A stretch of DNA of 64,000 nucleotides from JAXGMQ01 sp964613055 (lineage in GTDB: Bacteria; Caldisericota; Caldisericia; JAAYUI01): assembly GCA_964613055.1 (NCBI GenBank), contig CAZTGD010000001.1, positions 1-64,000 of the forward strand, read 5' to 3'. Positions 33,635 through 41,495 of the stretch are shown in pieces. The notes beneath the pieces were generated by a model. It was not told the DNA's origin. It saw nothing but the letters and a program-made list of their open reading frames with translations, and ran no database searches. Position 1 is the first letter of the stretch; each line of letters opens with the position of its first letter. The translations under genes and the position numbers were made by a program.

Positions 33635-36121
33635 GTGCGACACTTTTTAGACACGCCGTTACTAATACGCTTCACGGGGTGCTTGCTGTTGGTATGCGCA
33701 GTAGGTATTGTGAGTGTTATTGGTGTATTGATACCTAGTAATAGTGCAGAAGCTGTAAATATTACCGATTATTACTATTCTGACTTTAAACCCGTCAAGA
33801 TTGTTGAAAATGATCATATCCAGAATATGCCATCCATTCATGGTAATTATATATCCTGGCTCGATTCAAGGTTAAACGATAAGGCAGGTAGGATATTTCC
33901 GCGCAACTACATGATGGACATAAGAACGAGAGAAGAGAGGGTTGCAAACTCCTTTGCCAGGAAATCAGGTGCGATGACTCAGTACAGGAACAAGATAGTA
34001 TGGGCTGAAAATACTGACAGATTAAGGGAGAACAACTTCGATATTAAGTGCTACGATTTTAAAAGTGACGAAATTTCAACCGTGTGTAGCAACAAAACTA
34101 TGCAATCGAATCCTCAGATATCTGATGATTACATTATATGGAATGATATGAGAGACTCCGATGTTGGTTCTGATGATCCATCACAATTTGCTATTTATGG
34201 TATCCCCACAGAAGGAGGTGATGAGTTTCTTATAAAGGATCATGAAACACCTGGTATTGCAGAGTTGTTTGGTGATTATATTATTTTATCAAAAGAAAAT
34301 GAGGATAGAGGAGATTATGATGTATACCTTTTAATTCCGTCAAGTTCAAAAAGTATACCCATATGTACAGCTAAAGGAGACCAGTTTAACCCAGCAATAA
34401 TCAACGATAATTTCGTAGTCTGGGAGGATACTCGAAATGCTCCTGAATTCGGTTTCGACAGACCTGGGGATATCTATGGTTATTCGATAAATAATCACAA
34501 AGAGATTTTTATATCCATTGATAAAGCCAGAGACTATGGTTTGGTTGTGGGAGAGGAGCGGTACTGCCTTTGGTTCAGAGAGTCTGGTGATTCTATTGGT
34601 GGTTTGGCAAACACAATTCACGGTTATGATACCTTTGCTCAAAAGGAGTTTACAATTTGCGATAAACCAAGCGACAATAGAAAGGCGGTTGTTGGAGAGG
34701 ATTGGATTGTATGGGAAGTGCATACTCATACAGAATTTGGTTCTGACCTGATGGCATACCATATTGAATCAGATAAAATCTATACCTTATGTAAATCATA
34801 TGGCGATCAAATGAATCCAAGCATTTATAGGAACCGAGTTGTTTGGGAAAATCACAGCAATTCCAATACAGAAGAAGTAAGCATCTGGTATGCAGATCTT
34901 GACATTCTAGCAAGTAATAAATCACTCAACCAGCAATGGGGGTTTTCTCACCGACCCATTTGGAGTCAATGTCGAGCAGATGATACTAATAGCGGTATGG
35001 GTTTTGCTGAGATTAGGGATCTTGATAGATTTAAAATGAATCAACAATGGAAGACAAAGCTTAATGGTTCAATCACATCTTCAGCATGTTTCGACAGAAG
35101 CTGTTTTGCATACTTAGGGACCTCACAGGGAAAGGATGGTTATTTCTACAAAATATCAGCCTATACGGGTGAAATAATCTGGGAAAAAGCTGTAGAAGGA
35201 GGTGTTAGATCCTCTCCGGCTATATACAATAACCGCGCTTTCTTCGGTACCTCTTCCGGTAAGTTTTATTGCCTCGAAACCGATTATGGTCAAGAAGTTT
35301 GGAGTATACAACTTGATGATGCCATTGACACCTCGCCAACGATTTTTATCAGCGAGGTGGATCATTACCCCATGGTCATATTCAGCTCTAACAATAAATC
35401 ATTGTATATGTATAGTGTTAGAGGAAACAAACCAAACAAGCAATGGGAAATTATGCTGGATGGATGGGTAAAAGGAACAGTTGCAATCGATTATAATAGA
35501 TTCTTCAGAGTATCAAGAAGAGAACCAGTAAAAAAGTATATTTATGCTGGATTGTCCAGCAACAGGATTGTGTGTATTGATCCGGCAACAGCACAAATAG
35601 TCGCATCCTTTCCAACGGACTCTTCAATTAAAACCCCCCCAATCGCAATAGGACCTACTTGTATCGGTACTTCTGGTGAAGGCACGCTGTATTGTTTTGA
35701 TTTCTGTGGATTGGGAAGGTCTCCAGAGCTTCACATTGAGGAAAAAACATATCACAGATCAATGTCCTCTCCAGTCTATGATCGAATCAACCAGATCCTA
35801 TGTTTTGAAAGCAGTTCAGACTCAATATCATTTATAAATGGGAATAAAAAGTGGACGACTACCATCAGTAAAACTCTATCTGCTTCACCTTCTCTGTCGA
35901 TTTCTACACGCAATGATGGTTCATATATGATTATTTCATCGTTTGATGGAAGTCTGTTTATTTTTAACACTGTAAATGGTGAAATTCTTTGGAACAAGTC
36001 GCTTGAAGCCAGGGTAACGAGTTCACCAAGCATACTGGATACCGGATTTGTCTCGATAATTATAGGTTCAAATGATTCTTATCTGTATTGCTGGGGCCAG
36101 AGACCCATCTATTCAGATTAA
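33635..36121 (+). CDS. Secreted double beta-propeller protein (TolB-like and PQQ-like repeats)
   Basis: 828 residues. Signal/anchor near residues 9-33 (LLIRFTGCLLLVCAVGIVSV). Residues about 50-430 are repeats with WxDxR-type blades (ISWLDSRLND, IIWNDMRDSD, VVWEDTRNAP), a TolB/WD40-like propeller. Residues about 465-825 form a PQQ-type propeller (GTSQGKDGYFYKISAYTGEIIWEKA, FGTSSGKFYCLETDYGQEVW; short parts only are diagnostic). No stalk module follows, unlike the related proteins here. The GTG start at 33635 has no ribosome binding site and may not be exact. Role unknown; placed in the same cell-surface class as the proteins at 17397 and 22044. Its start lies only about 30 nt from the incomplete gene on the other strand. 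Confidence 0.72.
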   Translation: MRHFLDTPLLIRFTGCLLLVCAVGIVSVIGVLIPSNSAEAVNITDYYYSDFKPVKIVENDHIQNMPSIHGNYISWLDSRLNDKAGRIFPRNYMMDIRTREERVANSFARKSGAMTQYRNKIVWAENTDRLRENNFDIKCYDFKSDEISTVCSNKTMQSNPQISDDYIIWNDMRDSDVGSDDPSQFAIYGIPTEGGDEFLIKDHETPGIAELFGDYIILSKENEDRGDYDVYLLIPSSSKSIPICTAKGDQFNPAIINDNFVVWEDTRNAPEFGFDRPGDIYGYSINNHKEIFISIDKARDYGLVVGEERYCLWFRESGDSIGGLANTIHGYDTFAQKEFTICDKPSDNRKAVVGEDWIVWEVHTHTEFGSDLMAYHIESDKIYTLCKSYGDQMNPSIYRNRVVWENHSNSNTEEVSIWYADLDILASNKSLNQQWGFSHRPIWSQCRADDTNSGMGFAEIRDLDRFKMNQQWKTKLNGSITSSACFDRSCFAYLGTSQGKDGYFYKISAYTGEIIWEKAVEGGVRSSPAIYNNRAFFGTSSGKFYCLETDYGQEVWSIQLDDAIDTSPTIFISEVDHYPMVIFSSNNKSLYMYSVRGNKPNKQWEIMLDGWVKGTVAIDYNRFFRVSRREPVKKYIYAGLSSNRIVCIDPATAQIVASFPTDSSIKTPPIAIGPTCIGTSGEGTLYCFDFCGLGRSPELHIEEKTYHRSMSSPVYDRINQILCFESSSDSISFINGNKKWTTTISKTLSASPSLSISTRNDGSYMIISSFDGSLFIFNTVNGEILWNKSLEARVTSSPSILDTGFVSIIIGSNDSYLYCWGQRPIYSD

Positions 36122-36141
36122 CCTAATAATCCACACCTTTA

Positions 36142-36169
36142 TTGACATAGTAACCATTGATCCTAATCT
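36142..36169 (+). promoter_or_regulatory. Promoter of the rplU-cpgS-argF operon
   Basis: A perfect TTGACA (36142-36147), 16-bp spacer and TAATCT (36164-36169). Expected start near 36176, giving a leader of about 27 nt that holds TTGGAGG ahead of rplU. Confidence 0.45.
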
Positions 36170-36202
36170 TATTTTGAACGTTATTCACTTGGAGGTCTAA
36201 CT

Positions 36203-36520
36203 ATGTACGCGGTCATGAAAACTGGAGGCAAGCAGTATAAGGTTTGCCCTGAAGACATCATCAAGGTAGAGAAGCTCGACGTTGAGCCCGGAGATAAACT
36301 TGAAATCAAGGAAGTCACTATTTTAGAGAAGGATGGAGAGTTACTTTTCGGAAAACCCTATGTAAATGGAGCATCTATTAAAGCCGAGGTTCTAAGGCAT
36401 GGAAAGAACAGGAAGCAGGTTGTGTTCTTTTACAGACATAAGACTACCTATAAGAGGAAAAAGGGTCATAGACAGAATCATACAGAGATTAAGATAAATT
36501 CAATACAACTGGAGGCATAA
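36203..36520 (+). CDS. rplU: 50S ribosomal protein L21
   Basis: 105 residues beginning MYAVMKTGGKQYKV, the universal L21 start, and ending in KRKKGHRQNHTEIKINSI, the basic rRNA-binding end. The ATG follows TTGGAGGTC. In most bacteria rplU is followed by rpmA (L27); here the next genes are a cpgS-like protein and argF, so rpmA has been separated. Confidence 0.97.
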   Translation: MYAVMKTGGKQYKVCPEDIIKVEKLDVEPGDKLEIKEVTILEKDGELLFGKPYVNGASIKAEVLRHGKNRKQVVFFYRHKTTYKRKKGHRQNHTEIKINSIQLEA

Positions 36521-37834
36521 ATGGCTAAGAGAAAAGTAATCATCATGGGCGCTGCAGGGCGTGATTTTCACAATTTCAACACCCTTTACAGGGACAACGA
36601 GGATTTTGAGGTAGTTGCTTTTACAGCTACTCAGATCCCAGATATCGCAGGCAGAAAGTATCCGGCAGAACTTGCTGGTAAACTATATCCAAATGGCATA
36701 CCAATTTACGATGAGATTGAATTGGTAAAACTAATGGAGGAAAATAAAGTTGATGATGTCGTATTCTCCTACTCGGATCAGCCACATCTTGTTGTCATGC
36801 ACAAATCATCGTTGGTAAACGCTCATGGAGCTAACTTTGTTTTACCCAGCTATCAAGATACTGCACTCAAATCTACAAAACCTGTTATCTCAATCTGCGC
36901 AGTCAGAACAGGATGCGGTAAGAGCCAGACAACCAGACGTGTTGTTGAGATTCTAAGGCGAATGGGTAAAAAGGTGGTTTCAATTAGACACCCCATGCCA
37001 TATGGTGACCTTGCAAAACAGGCCGTTCAGCGTTTTGCTGAGTACTCAGATCTCGACAAGCATGATTGCACCATTGAGGAAAGAGAAGAGTATGAACCAC
37101 ACATCGACCTTGGAGCTGTTATCTACTCTGGAGTTGATTACGAGAAAATCCTCAGAGAAGCAGAAAAAGAAGCTGATGTAATCGTTTGGGATGGCGGTAA
37201 TAATGATTTCCCATTTATTAAATCCGATATCCCCATTGTTGTTCTTGATCCGCTTCGTCCAGGCCATGAGAGTGCGTATTATCCAGGGGAATGCAATCTG
37301 CATATAGCCAAGATAGGAGTTATTAACAAGATTGACTCAGCCTATCCAGAGGATGTTGATTGCGTGAGAGAGAATGTCTTCTGCATTAATCCAGAGATGC
37401 TCATCATTGATGCGGCATCGCCAGTCTTCCTCGATGACCCATCCAAGATAAGAGGTAAAAAGGTTCTGGTTATTGAAGATGGTCCAACACTCACTCATGG
37501 AGAGATGGAGTATGGTGCAGGATACGTTGCCGCCAAGAAGGCAGGTGCATCTGAGATAATCTCACCCAAACCATATGCTGTAGGTTCAATTAAGGACACA
37601 TTCGAAGCTTATACTCATGTTGAGGATGTCTTACCTGCTATGGGCTATTCACCCGAGCAGATCAAGGATCTGAAGCAGACAATAGAAGCTGTTCCAGCCG
37701 ATGTTATTATATCAGGTACCCCCATTGACATAACAAGGGTTCTCAATGTGTCAAAGCCAATACAGCGTGTTCGTTATGAACTTGACGAAATAGGTACTCC
37801 CAATCTGGAGAAACTTATAAAGGAGATGCTCTAA
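36521..37834 (+). CDS. Cyclic 2,3-diphosphoglycerate synthetase-like P-loop protein
   Basis: 437 residues. The N-terminal half has a dinucleotide-like fold (KVIIMGAAGRDFHNFN, DIAGRKYPAELAGKLYP). A P-loop VRTGCGKSQTTRRV follows near residue 127, and further motifs are IRHPMPYGDL and IVWDGGNNDFPF. Proteins of this type are named after the archaeal cyclic 2,3-diphosphoglycerate synthetase, but many bacterial members have unknown roles. The start lies 13 nt after L21's last codons, behind ACTGGAGG, and the protein is directly joined to argF with no gap. That link suggests a function with carbamoyl or acyl phosphates instead of osmolyte synthesis. The role is inference. Confidence 0.8.
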   Translation: MAKRKVIIMGAAGRDFHNFNTLYRDNEDFEVVAFTATQIPDIAGRKYPAELAGKLYPNGIPIYDEIELVKLMEENKVDDVVFSYSDQPHLVVMHKSSLVNAHGANFVLPSYQDTALKSTKPVISICAVRTGCGKSQTTRRVVEILRRMGKKVVSIRHPMPYGDLAKQAVQRFAEYSDLDKHDCTIEEREEYEPHIDLGAVIYSGVDYEKILREAEKEADVIVWDGGNNDFPFIKSDIPIVVLDPLRPGHESAYYPGECNLHIAKIGVINKIDSAYPEDVDCVRENVFCINPEMLIIDAASPVFLDDPSKIRGKKVLVIEDGPTLTHGEMEYGAGYVAAKKAGASEIISPKPYAVGSIKDTFEAYTHVEDVLPAMGYSPEQIKDLKQTIEAVPADVIISGTPIDITRVLNVSKPIQRVRYELDEIGTPNLEKLIKEML

Positions 37835-38770
37835 GTGGCAGTTAATATGAAAGGACGCTCAATTCTAACGATCCATGAGTTGAGCATTGAGGAGGTTGAC
37901 CAGATATTTGACATGGCTCGGACTCTCAAACTCGAGCGAATGGCTGGGAAAATAATGAATCCTCTGCTTTCAGGGAAATCTCTGGCTATGATATTTGAAA
38001 AGGCTTCAACCAGAACACGTTTGTCATTTGAAGTAGCTATTCACGAACTGGGTGGACATCCCATCTATCTGTCATCCAAGGACATGCAGATAGGCAGAGG
38101 GGAGAGTATCGCAGATACAGCAAGGGTTCTGTCTAGATATGTTCATGGTATTGAAGCGCGTGTATTTGAGCATCAGAAACTCGTAGATATGGCAGAGTAT
38201 GGTTCAGTTCCAGTGATAAACGGTCTCTCTGATCTCACTCATCCATGTCAGGTGTTGACTGACCTGTTCACGATCAGTGAAAAGTTTGGTGAGGTCGGTG
38301 GACTGAAAATGGTTTACATGGGTGATGGTTCCAACAACATGGCTCATAGTCTACTTTATGGATGTGCAAAGGTCGGGATGGACATGACCGTGTGTACTCC
38401 AGAGGGGTATGAACCAGATTCAACAGTGCTTGAGAATGCTAAAAAGGATGCTCTGGAAACCGGTGCGGAACTGATCATCTCTCATGATCCAAATGAGTCT
38501 GTCATTGACGCAGACGTCATATACACTGATGTATGGGCTTCAATGGGTCAGGAAGAAGAATATGCCAAGCGTGTTAATAATCTGAAGCCATACCAGGTGA
38601 ATGCTGATTTGATGAAGAAGTCAGAAGGGGCAATATTTATGCACTGTTTACCTGCCCATCGTGGTGAAGAGGTAACGGATGAGGTAGCAGACGCACCGTA
38701 TTCTGTCATTTTCGATGAAGCAGAGAATCGACTACATGTGCAGAAAGCAATCCTAGCGCTGGTAATGTAG
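37835..38770 (+). CDS. argF: Ornithine carbamoyltransferase
   Basis: 311 residues. Joins ornithine and carbamoyl phosphate to citrulline. Motifs are complete: FEKASTRTRLSFE (carbamoyl phosphate), LSDLTHPCQVLTD, MGDGSNNMAHSL (ornithine pocket region) and MHCLPAHRGEEV (catalytic Cys). Start is GTG at 37835 behind AAAGGAGAT; an ATG five codons later is possible. It may work in arginine synthesis or in the catabolic direction; no arcA or arcC is seen nearby. A strong terminator follows. Confidence 0.95.
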   Translation: MAVNMKGRSILTIHELSIEEVDQIFDMARTLKLERMAGKIMNPLLSGKSLAMIFEKASTRTRLSFEVAIHELGGHPIYLSSKDMQIGRGESIADTARVLSRYVHGIEARVFEHQKLVDMAEYGSVPVINGLSDLTHPCQVLTDLFTISEKFGEVGGLKMVYMGDGSNNMAHSLLYGCAKVGMDMTVCTPEGYEPDSTVLENAKKDALETGAELIISHDPNESVIDADVIYTDVWASMGQEEEYAKRVNNLKPYQVNADLMKKSEGAIFMHCLPAHRGEEVTDEVADAPYSVIFDEAENRLHVQKAILALVM

Positions 38771-38806
38771 ATTCGATTTGAACTCACTTGATAAATGAAA
38801 AGTAAT

Positions 38807-38840
38807 AAAGCCCCTGGTCTCGACCGGGGGCTTTTTCTTT
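38807..38840 (+). terminator. Rho-independent terminator after argF
   Basis: A 12-bp stem AAAGCCCCTGGT / ACCGGGGGCTTT with a 4-nt loop, one T-G wobble, followed by TTTCTTT. It lies 37 nt after the argF stop and closes the rplU-cpgS-argF unit. Confidence 0.9.
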
Positions 38841-38858
38841 ATCCTTAATACAGGGGAC

Positions 38859-38886
38859 TTGACAAAAATATGAGACCACATAAAAT
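38859..38886 (+). promoter_or_regulatory. Promoter of the stalk protein/TlpA operon, leaderless
   Basis: TTGACA (38859-38864), 16-bp spacer, TAAAAT (38881-38886), then 7 nt to the ATG at 38894. An earlier ATG at 38870 lies inside the promoter spacer and is therefore unlikely to be the start. Confidence 0.65.
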
Positions 38887-38893
38887 CCAATAC

Positions 38894-40144
38894 ATGCGTT
38901 TGAGCATAGTGATAGTTGTTGTTATAAGCGTACTTACTTCAGCAGTACCCATATGGGGTAATCCAAATACATGCTTAGATATTACTACAGATGCTTATGG
39001 GAATCTATTCCTTCTCAATCCCGATTCACAGAGGATATTCAAGTTTGACGACAACCTGAACTTTATCGAAGAATCACTTAACTCATATTCGATGCAGATG
39101 AAATATGCCGATTCAATGACAGTATGCTGGTGTGCTGGAGAGTTATCTTTTTCATCATCTTCAAACGCTTCAACTCAGATGTATGAGATAGATGAGAAAT
39201 GGGATTATATTTATCATCGAGACCTTGCAGATATTGGAGATGGAAAAGGTCAAATAACCAAACCAAGTGATGTTAAGTATCTTCGATCTGAGCAGGATTA
39301 CTGGATTGCCATTGTTGATAGCGAACTGGGGAAGGTAGTTGTTATAGATGATTTTGGTGAGTTCCACCACGAGATTGCTGGATTGAAGAATCCAGTATCA
39401 TCGTATTATTCAACAAGAAAAGAACTCTTTATTATAGACGAATCACAGATCAAGGTATTCTCATCGACTGGTTCACTTGTCAGGTCATTTGGTAACAATC
39501 ATTTGAAAAACCCAACAATCATTGACGCATCACGCAAAGAGGACAGGTTCTTTGTATTGGATGGTAATGATGTAATTGTCTTTAACGCTAGCGGTGACAT
39601 GACAGACACATTTAATGTACCTGATTCTGCTGTTGATCTGTCAGTTAACATATACAAAGACTGGTTGATCGTGGCTTCATGTGCTAAAAATGGAACATTG
39701 TACGCTTATGATTATGATGGAAATCTGGTTAAAACGGTTGAATCGGTTCTGAACCCAAAGAAACAAACCATACTAAGGTTCAAGGTTGGAAGTTACGTTT
39801 ATTATATCAACGGAGAAGGTCAGAAACTAAGATGCCCTGTCAGGATTGAGAATAACCGGTCGCTTGTCCCTGTCAGGGAGATCACTGAATCAATAGGTGG
39901 TACGGTGAGTTGGGATTATGCGACCAAAACAATAACAATTGAGTATGGTGGTTCAATTATATGGCTGAAGATAGACCATCCATATGCAATTGTAGACGGA
40001 TTGCCAAAAATACTCCCATCGATGGTACCACCAAGGATTTATTGTGATGGAGTTACTATGGTTCCACTTCGCTTTGTAAGTGAAATACTGGGTGCTGAAG
40101 TGGAATATTTTGAAAAGGATAAAACGATTGAGGTGAGAAAATGA
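38894..40144 (+). CDS. Secreted NHL-like propeller protein with C-terminal stalk domain
   Basis: 416 residues from ATG 38894, chosen because the product then begins with a clean signal peptide (MRLSIVIVVVISVLTSAV) and because the promoter ends 7 nt before it. Residues about 30-285 resemble a six-bladed NHL-type propeller (TDAYGNLFLLNPDSQRIFKFD, IVDSELGKVVVIDDFGE, FIIDESQIKVFSSTGSLV are typical blades, quoted in part). The last 120 residues hold two copper-amine-oxidase-N half-modules (NNRSLVPVREITESIGG and DGVTMVPLRFVSEILGA). The stop overlaps the next start by 4 nt (ATGA), so it is coupled to a thioredoxin-like lipoprotein. A role in the cell envelope is inferred. Confidence 0.8.
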   Translation: MRLSIVIVVVISVLTSAVPIWGNPNTCLDITTDAYGNLFLLNPDSQRIFKFDDNLNFIEESLNSYSMQMKYADSMTVCWCAGELSFSSSSNASTQMYEIDEKWDYIYHRDLADIGDGKGQITKPSDVKYLRSEQDYWIAIVDSELGKVVVIDDFGEFHHEIAGLKNPVSSYYSTRKELFIIDESQIKVFSSTGSLVRSFGNNHLKNPTIIDASRKEDRFFVLDGNDVIVFNASGDMTDTFNVPDSAVDLSVNIYKDWLIVASCAKNGTLYAYDYDGNLVKTVESVLNPKKQTILRFKVGSYVYYINGEGQKLRCPVRIENNRSLVPVREITESIGGTVSWDYATKTITIEYGGSIIWLKIDHPYAIVDGLPKILPSMVPPRIYCDGVTMVPLRFVSEILGAEVEYFEKDKTIEVRK

Positions 40145-40947
40145 GGAATATGAATAGAAATGCTAGTTATGCGATGGTTTTAATGCTTGTTGTAGGTTTG
40201 GTTGTATTTTCATCCTGTCAAACGGTAGTACAGAGGAATGTTGTTCTAACTGATGTTGAGTTATCCGAAAACGAAGCAGTTGTAACTGATAACAGCACCA
40301 ATGAAAACCATTCATATAAAGAAACCCAAGCAGAGCCAGAGAAAGCACAGGTTGTTGATTCAGAAGAAGAGATAATCGAGGTTGAACCAGAACCTGAATT
40401 GACTAACACTGAAGACCAAAACAAAGACAAGGAGTCAATGAAAAGTGCTGGAGCTGATCAGTCAATCGCTTCAAATCCATTCTTTGATGCGGTATCCTCC
40501 GCTTCTAGGATTGGTAGTTCTGCAAAGCTAGCATGGATTGATCAAAATGGTGATGAACAGAATTTAGCAAGTTATGGTGGAAAAGTCTATCTTATTGATG
40601 TCTGGGCTGAGTGGTGTGGACCATGCAAGATGTCCACAGGTGCATTGAAGCAACTGTATGGTAACTACAGATACGATGGTTTATCGGTTATAGGTGTTAA
40701 TATCGATACAAACTCCTCATTGAAGACAGCCAAGACATATGCGACTGACAGCTCAATAGATTACCCAATACTCTCTGATCCAGAGGGTGAGAACGTTGGT
40801 GGTGTTTTTGTACAACGTGGTATACCCAACTTCACGCTAATAGATTCAGAGGGGAATATTATTCTAGAGCATGTAGGAGCAATCCAGATTGGTGATTCAG
40901 GCTATAAGGAAATTGAAAACGCAATAAAAACATACATTGGAAAATGA
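40141..40947 (+). CDS. TlpA-like thioredoxin-fold lipoprotein
   Basis: 268 residues. Lipoprotein signal with a hydrophobic stretch and lipobox-like FSSC near residue 26. An acidic linker rich in E, T and N follows (about 30-105). The thioredoxin domain (about 125-265) has active site WAEWCGPCKMS near residue 157 and the cis-proline segment RGIPNFTLID. Such proteins reduce or oxidise disulfides outside the membrane, often for cytochrome c maturation, which fits the CcmF gene at the window start although the two are 39 kb apart. Overlaps the upstream stalk protein gene by 4 nt. Confidence 0.87.
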   Translation: MRNMNRNASYAMVLMLVVGLVVFSSCQTVVQRNVVLTDVELSENEAVVTDNSTNENHSYKETQAEPEKAQVVDSEEEIIEVEPEPELTNTEDQNKDKESMKSAGADQSIASNPFFDAVSSASRIGSSAKLAWIDQNGDEQNLASYGGKVYLIDVWAEWCGPCKMSTGALKQLYGNYRYDGLSVIGVNIDTNSSLKTAKTYATDSSIDYPILSDPEGENVGGVFVQRGIPNFTLIDSEGNIILEHVGAIQIGDSGYKEIENAIKTYIGK

Positions 40948-41044
40948 TGATTGACCTTGTATTTTAATAACTTGTCAATACAATGTTCCAATCAGGTGGC
41001 TCAGAAGGGACTTAATCCTTGGTGGGTTGGACCTTGAAAGGGTA

Positions 41045-41121
<77 letters not shown>

Positions 41122-41128
41122 TTGGTGT

Positions 41129-41202
41129 GTGCCCGTAGCTCAGTTGGATAGAGCATCTGCCTTCTAAGCAGAGGGTCGGGCGTTCGAGTCGCCCCGGGCA
41201 CG
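41129..41202 (+). tRNA. tRNA-Arg(TCT)
   Basis: 74 nt without CCA; acceptor GTGCCCG/CGGGCAC, anticodon stem TCTGC/GCAGA with loop CTTCTAA (TCT), T-arm GGGCG-TTCGAGT-CGCCC. The gene ends at discriminator G and is followed by TAT, so CCA must be added after transcription, unlike its neighbours. Confidence 0.93.
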
Positions 41203-41221
41203 TATATCATTGGCATGGTAT

Positions 41222-41298
41222 GGGCCCATAGCTCAGATGGATAGAGCGGCGGTCTCCTAAACCGCAGGTCGCAGGTTCGACTCCTGCTGGGCTCACCA
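41222..41298 (+). tRNA. tRNA-Arg(CCT)
   Basis: 77 nt; acceptor GGGCCCA/TGGGCTC (one G-T pair), anticodon stem GCGGT/ACCGC with loop CTCCTAA (CCT), T-loop TTCGACT, encoded CCA. Confidence 0.95.
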
Positions 41299-41311
41299 TC
41301 GAAAAGAGGGA

Positions 41312-41388
41312 GCGCCTATAGCTCAACTGGATAGAGCGACGGACTTCGGATCCGTAGGTTGCGGGTTCGACTCCTGCTGGGCGCGCCA
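41312..41388 (+). tRNA. tRNA-Arg(TCG)
   Basis: 77 nt; acceptor GCGCCTA/TGGGCGC, anticodon stem ACGGA/TCCGT with loop CTTCGGA (TCG), T-loop TTCGACT, encoded CCA. Third arginine tRNA in the cluster. A first base T in the anticodon means CGA and CGG could be read without needing inosine. Confidence 0.94.
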
Positions 41389-41404
41389 TTTGTATAGTTG
41401 ATGT

Positions 41405-41480
41405 GGGTTGCTAGCTCAATTGGTAGAGCATCTGACTCTTAATCAGGCGGTTGGGGGTTCGAGTCCCTTGCAACCCACCA
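41405..41480 (+). tRNA. tRNA-Lys(CTT)
   Basis: 76 nt; acceptor GGGTTGC/GCAACCC, anticodon loop CTCTTAA (CTT), T-loop TTCGAGT, encoded CCA. The next protein gene starts 15 nt after it. Confidence 0.95.
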
Positions 41481-41495
41481 CCTAAGCGGTAAGAA

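Noticed and set aside
33600..33640. A simple frameshift that would restore an ATG (33613, minus) to the incomplete gene at 32709
   Set aside because: The ATG leads to a nine-codon frame in a different phase; a one-base change could join it, but there is no further support for it.
41207..41389. Small minus-strand frame across the arginine tRNA genes with ARPAGVEPAT-type sequence
   Set aside because: Such peptides are a well-known artefact of translating tRNA genes in antisense.
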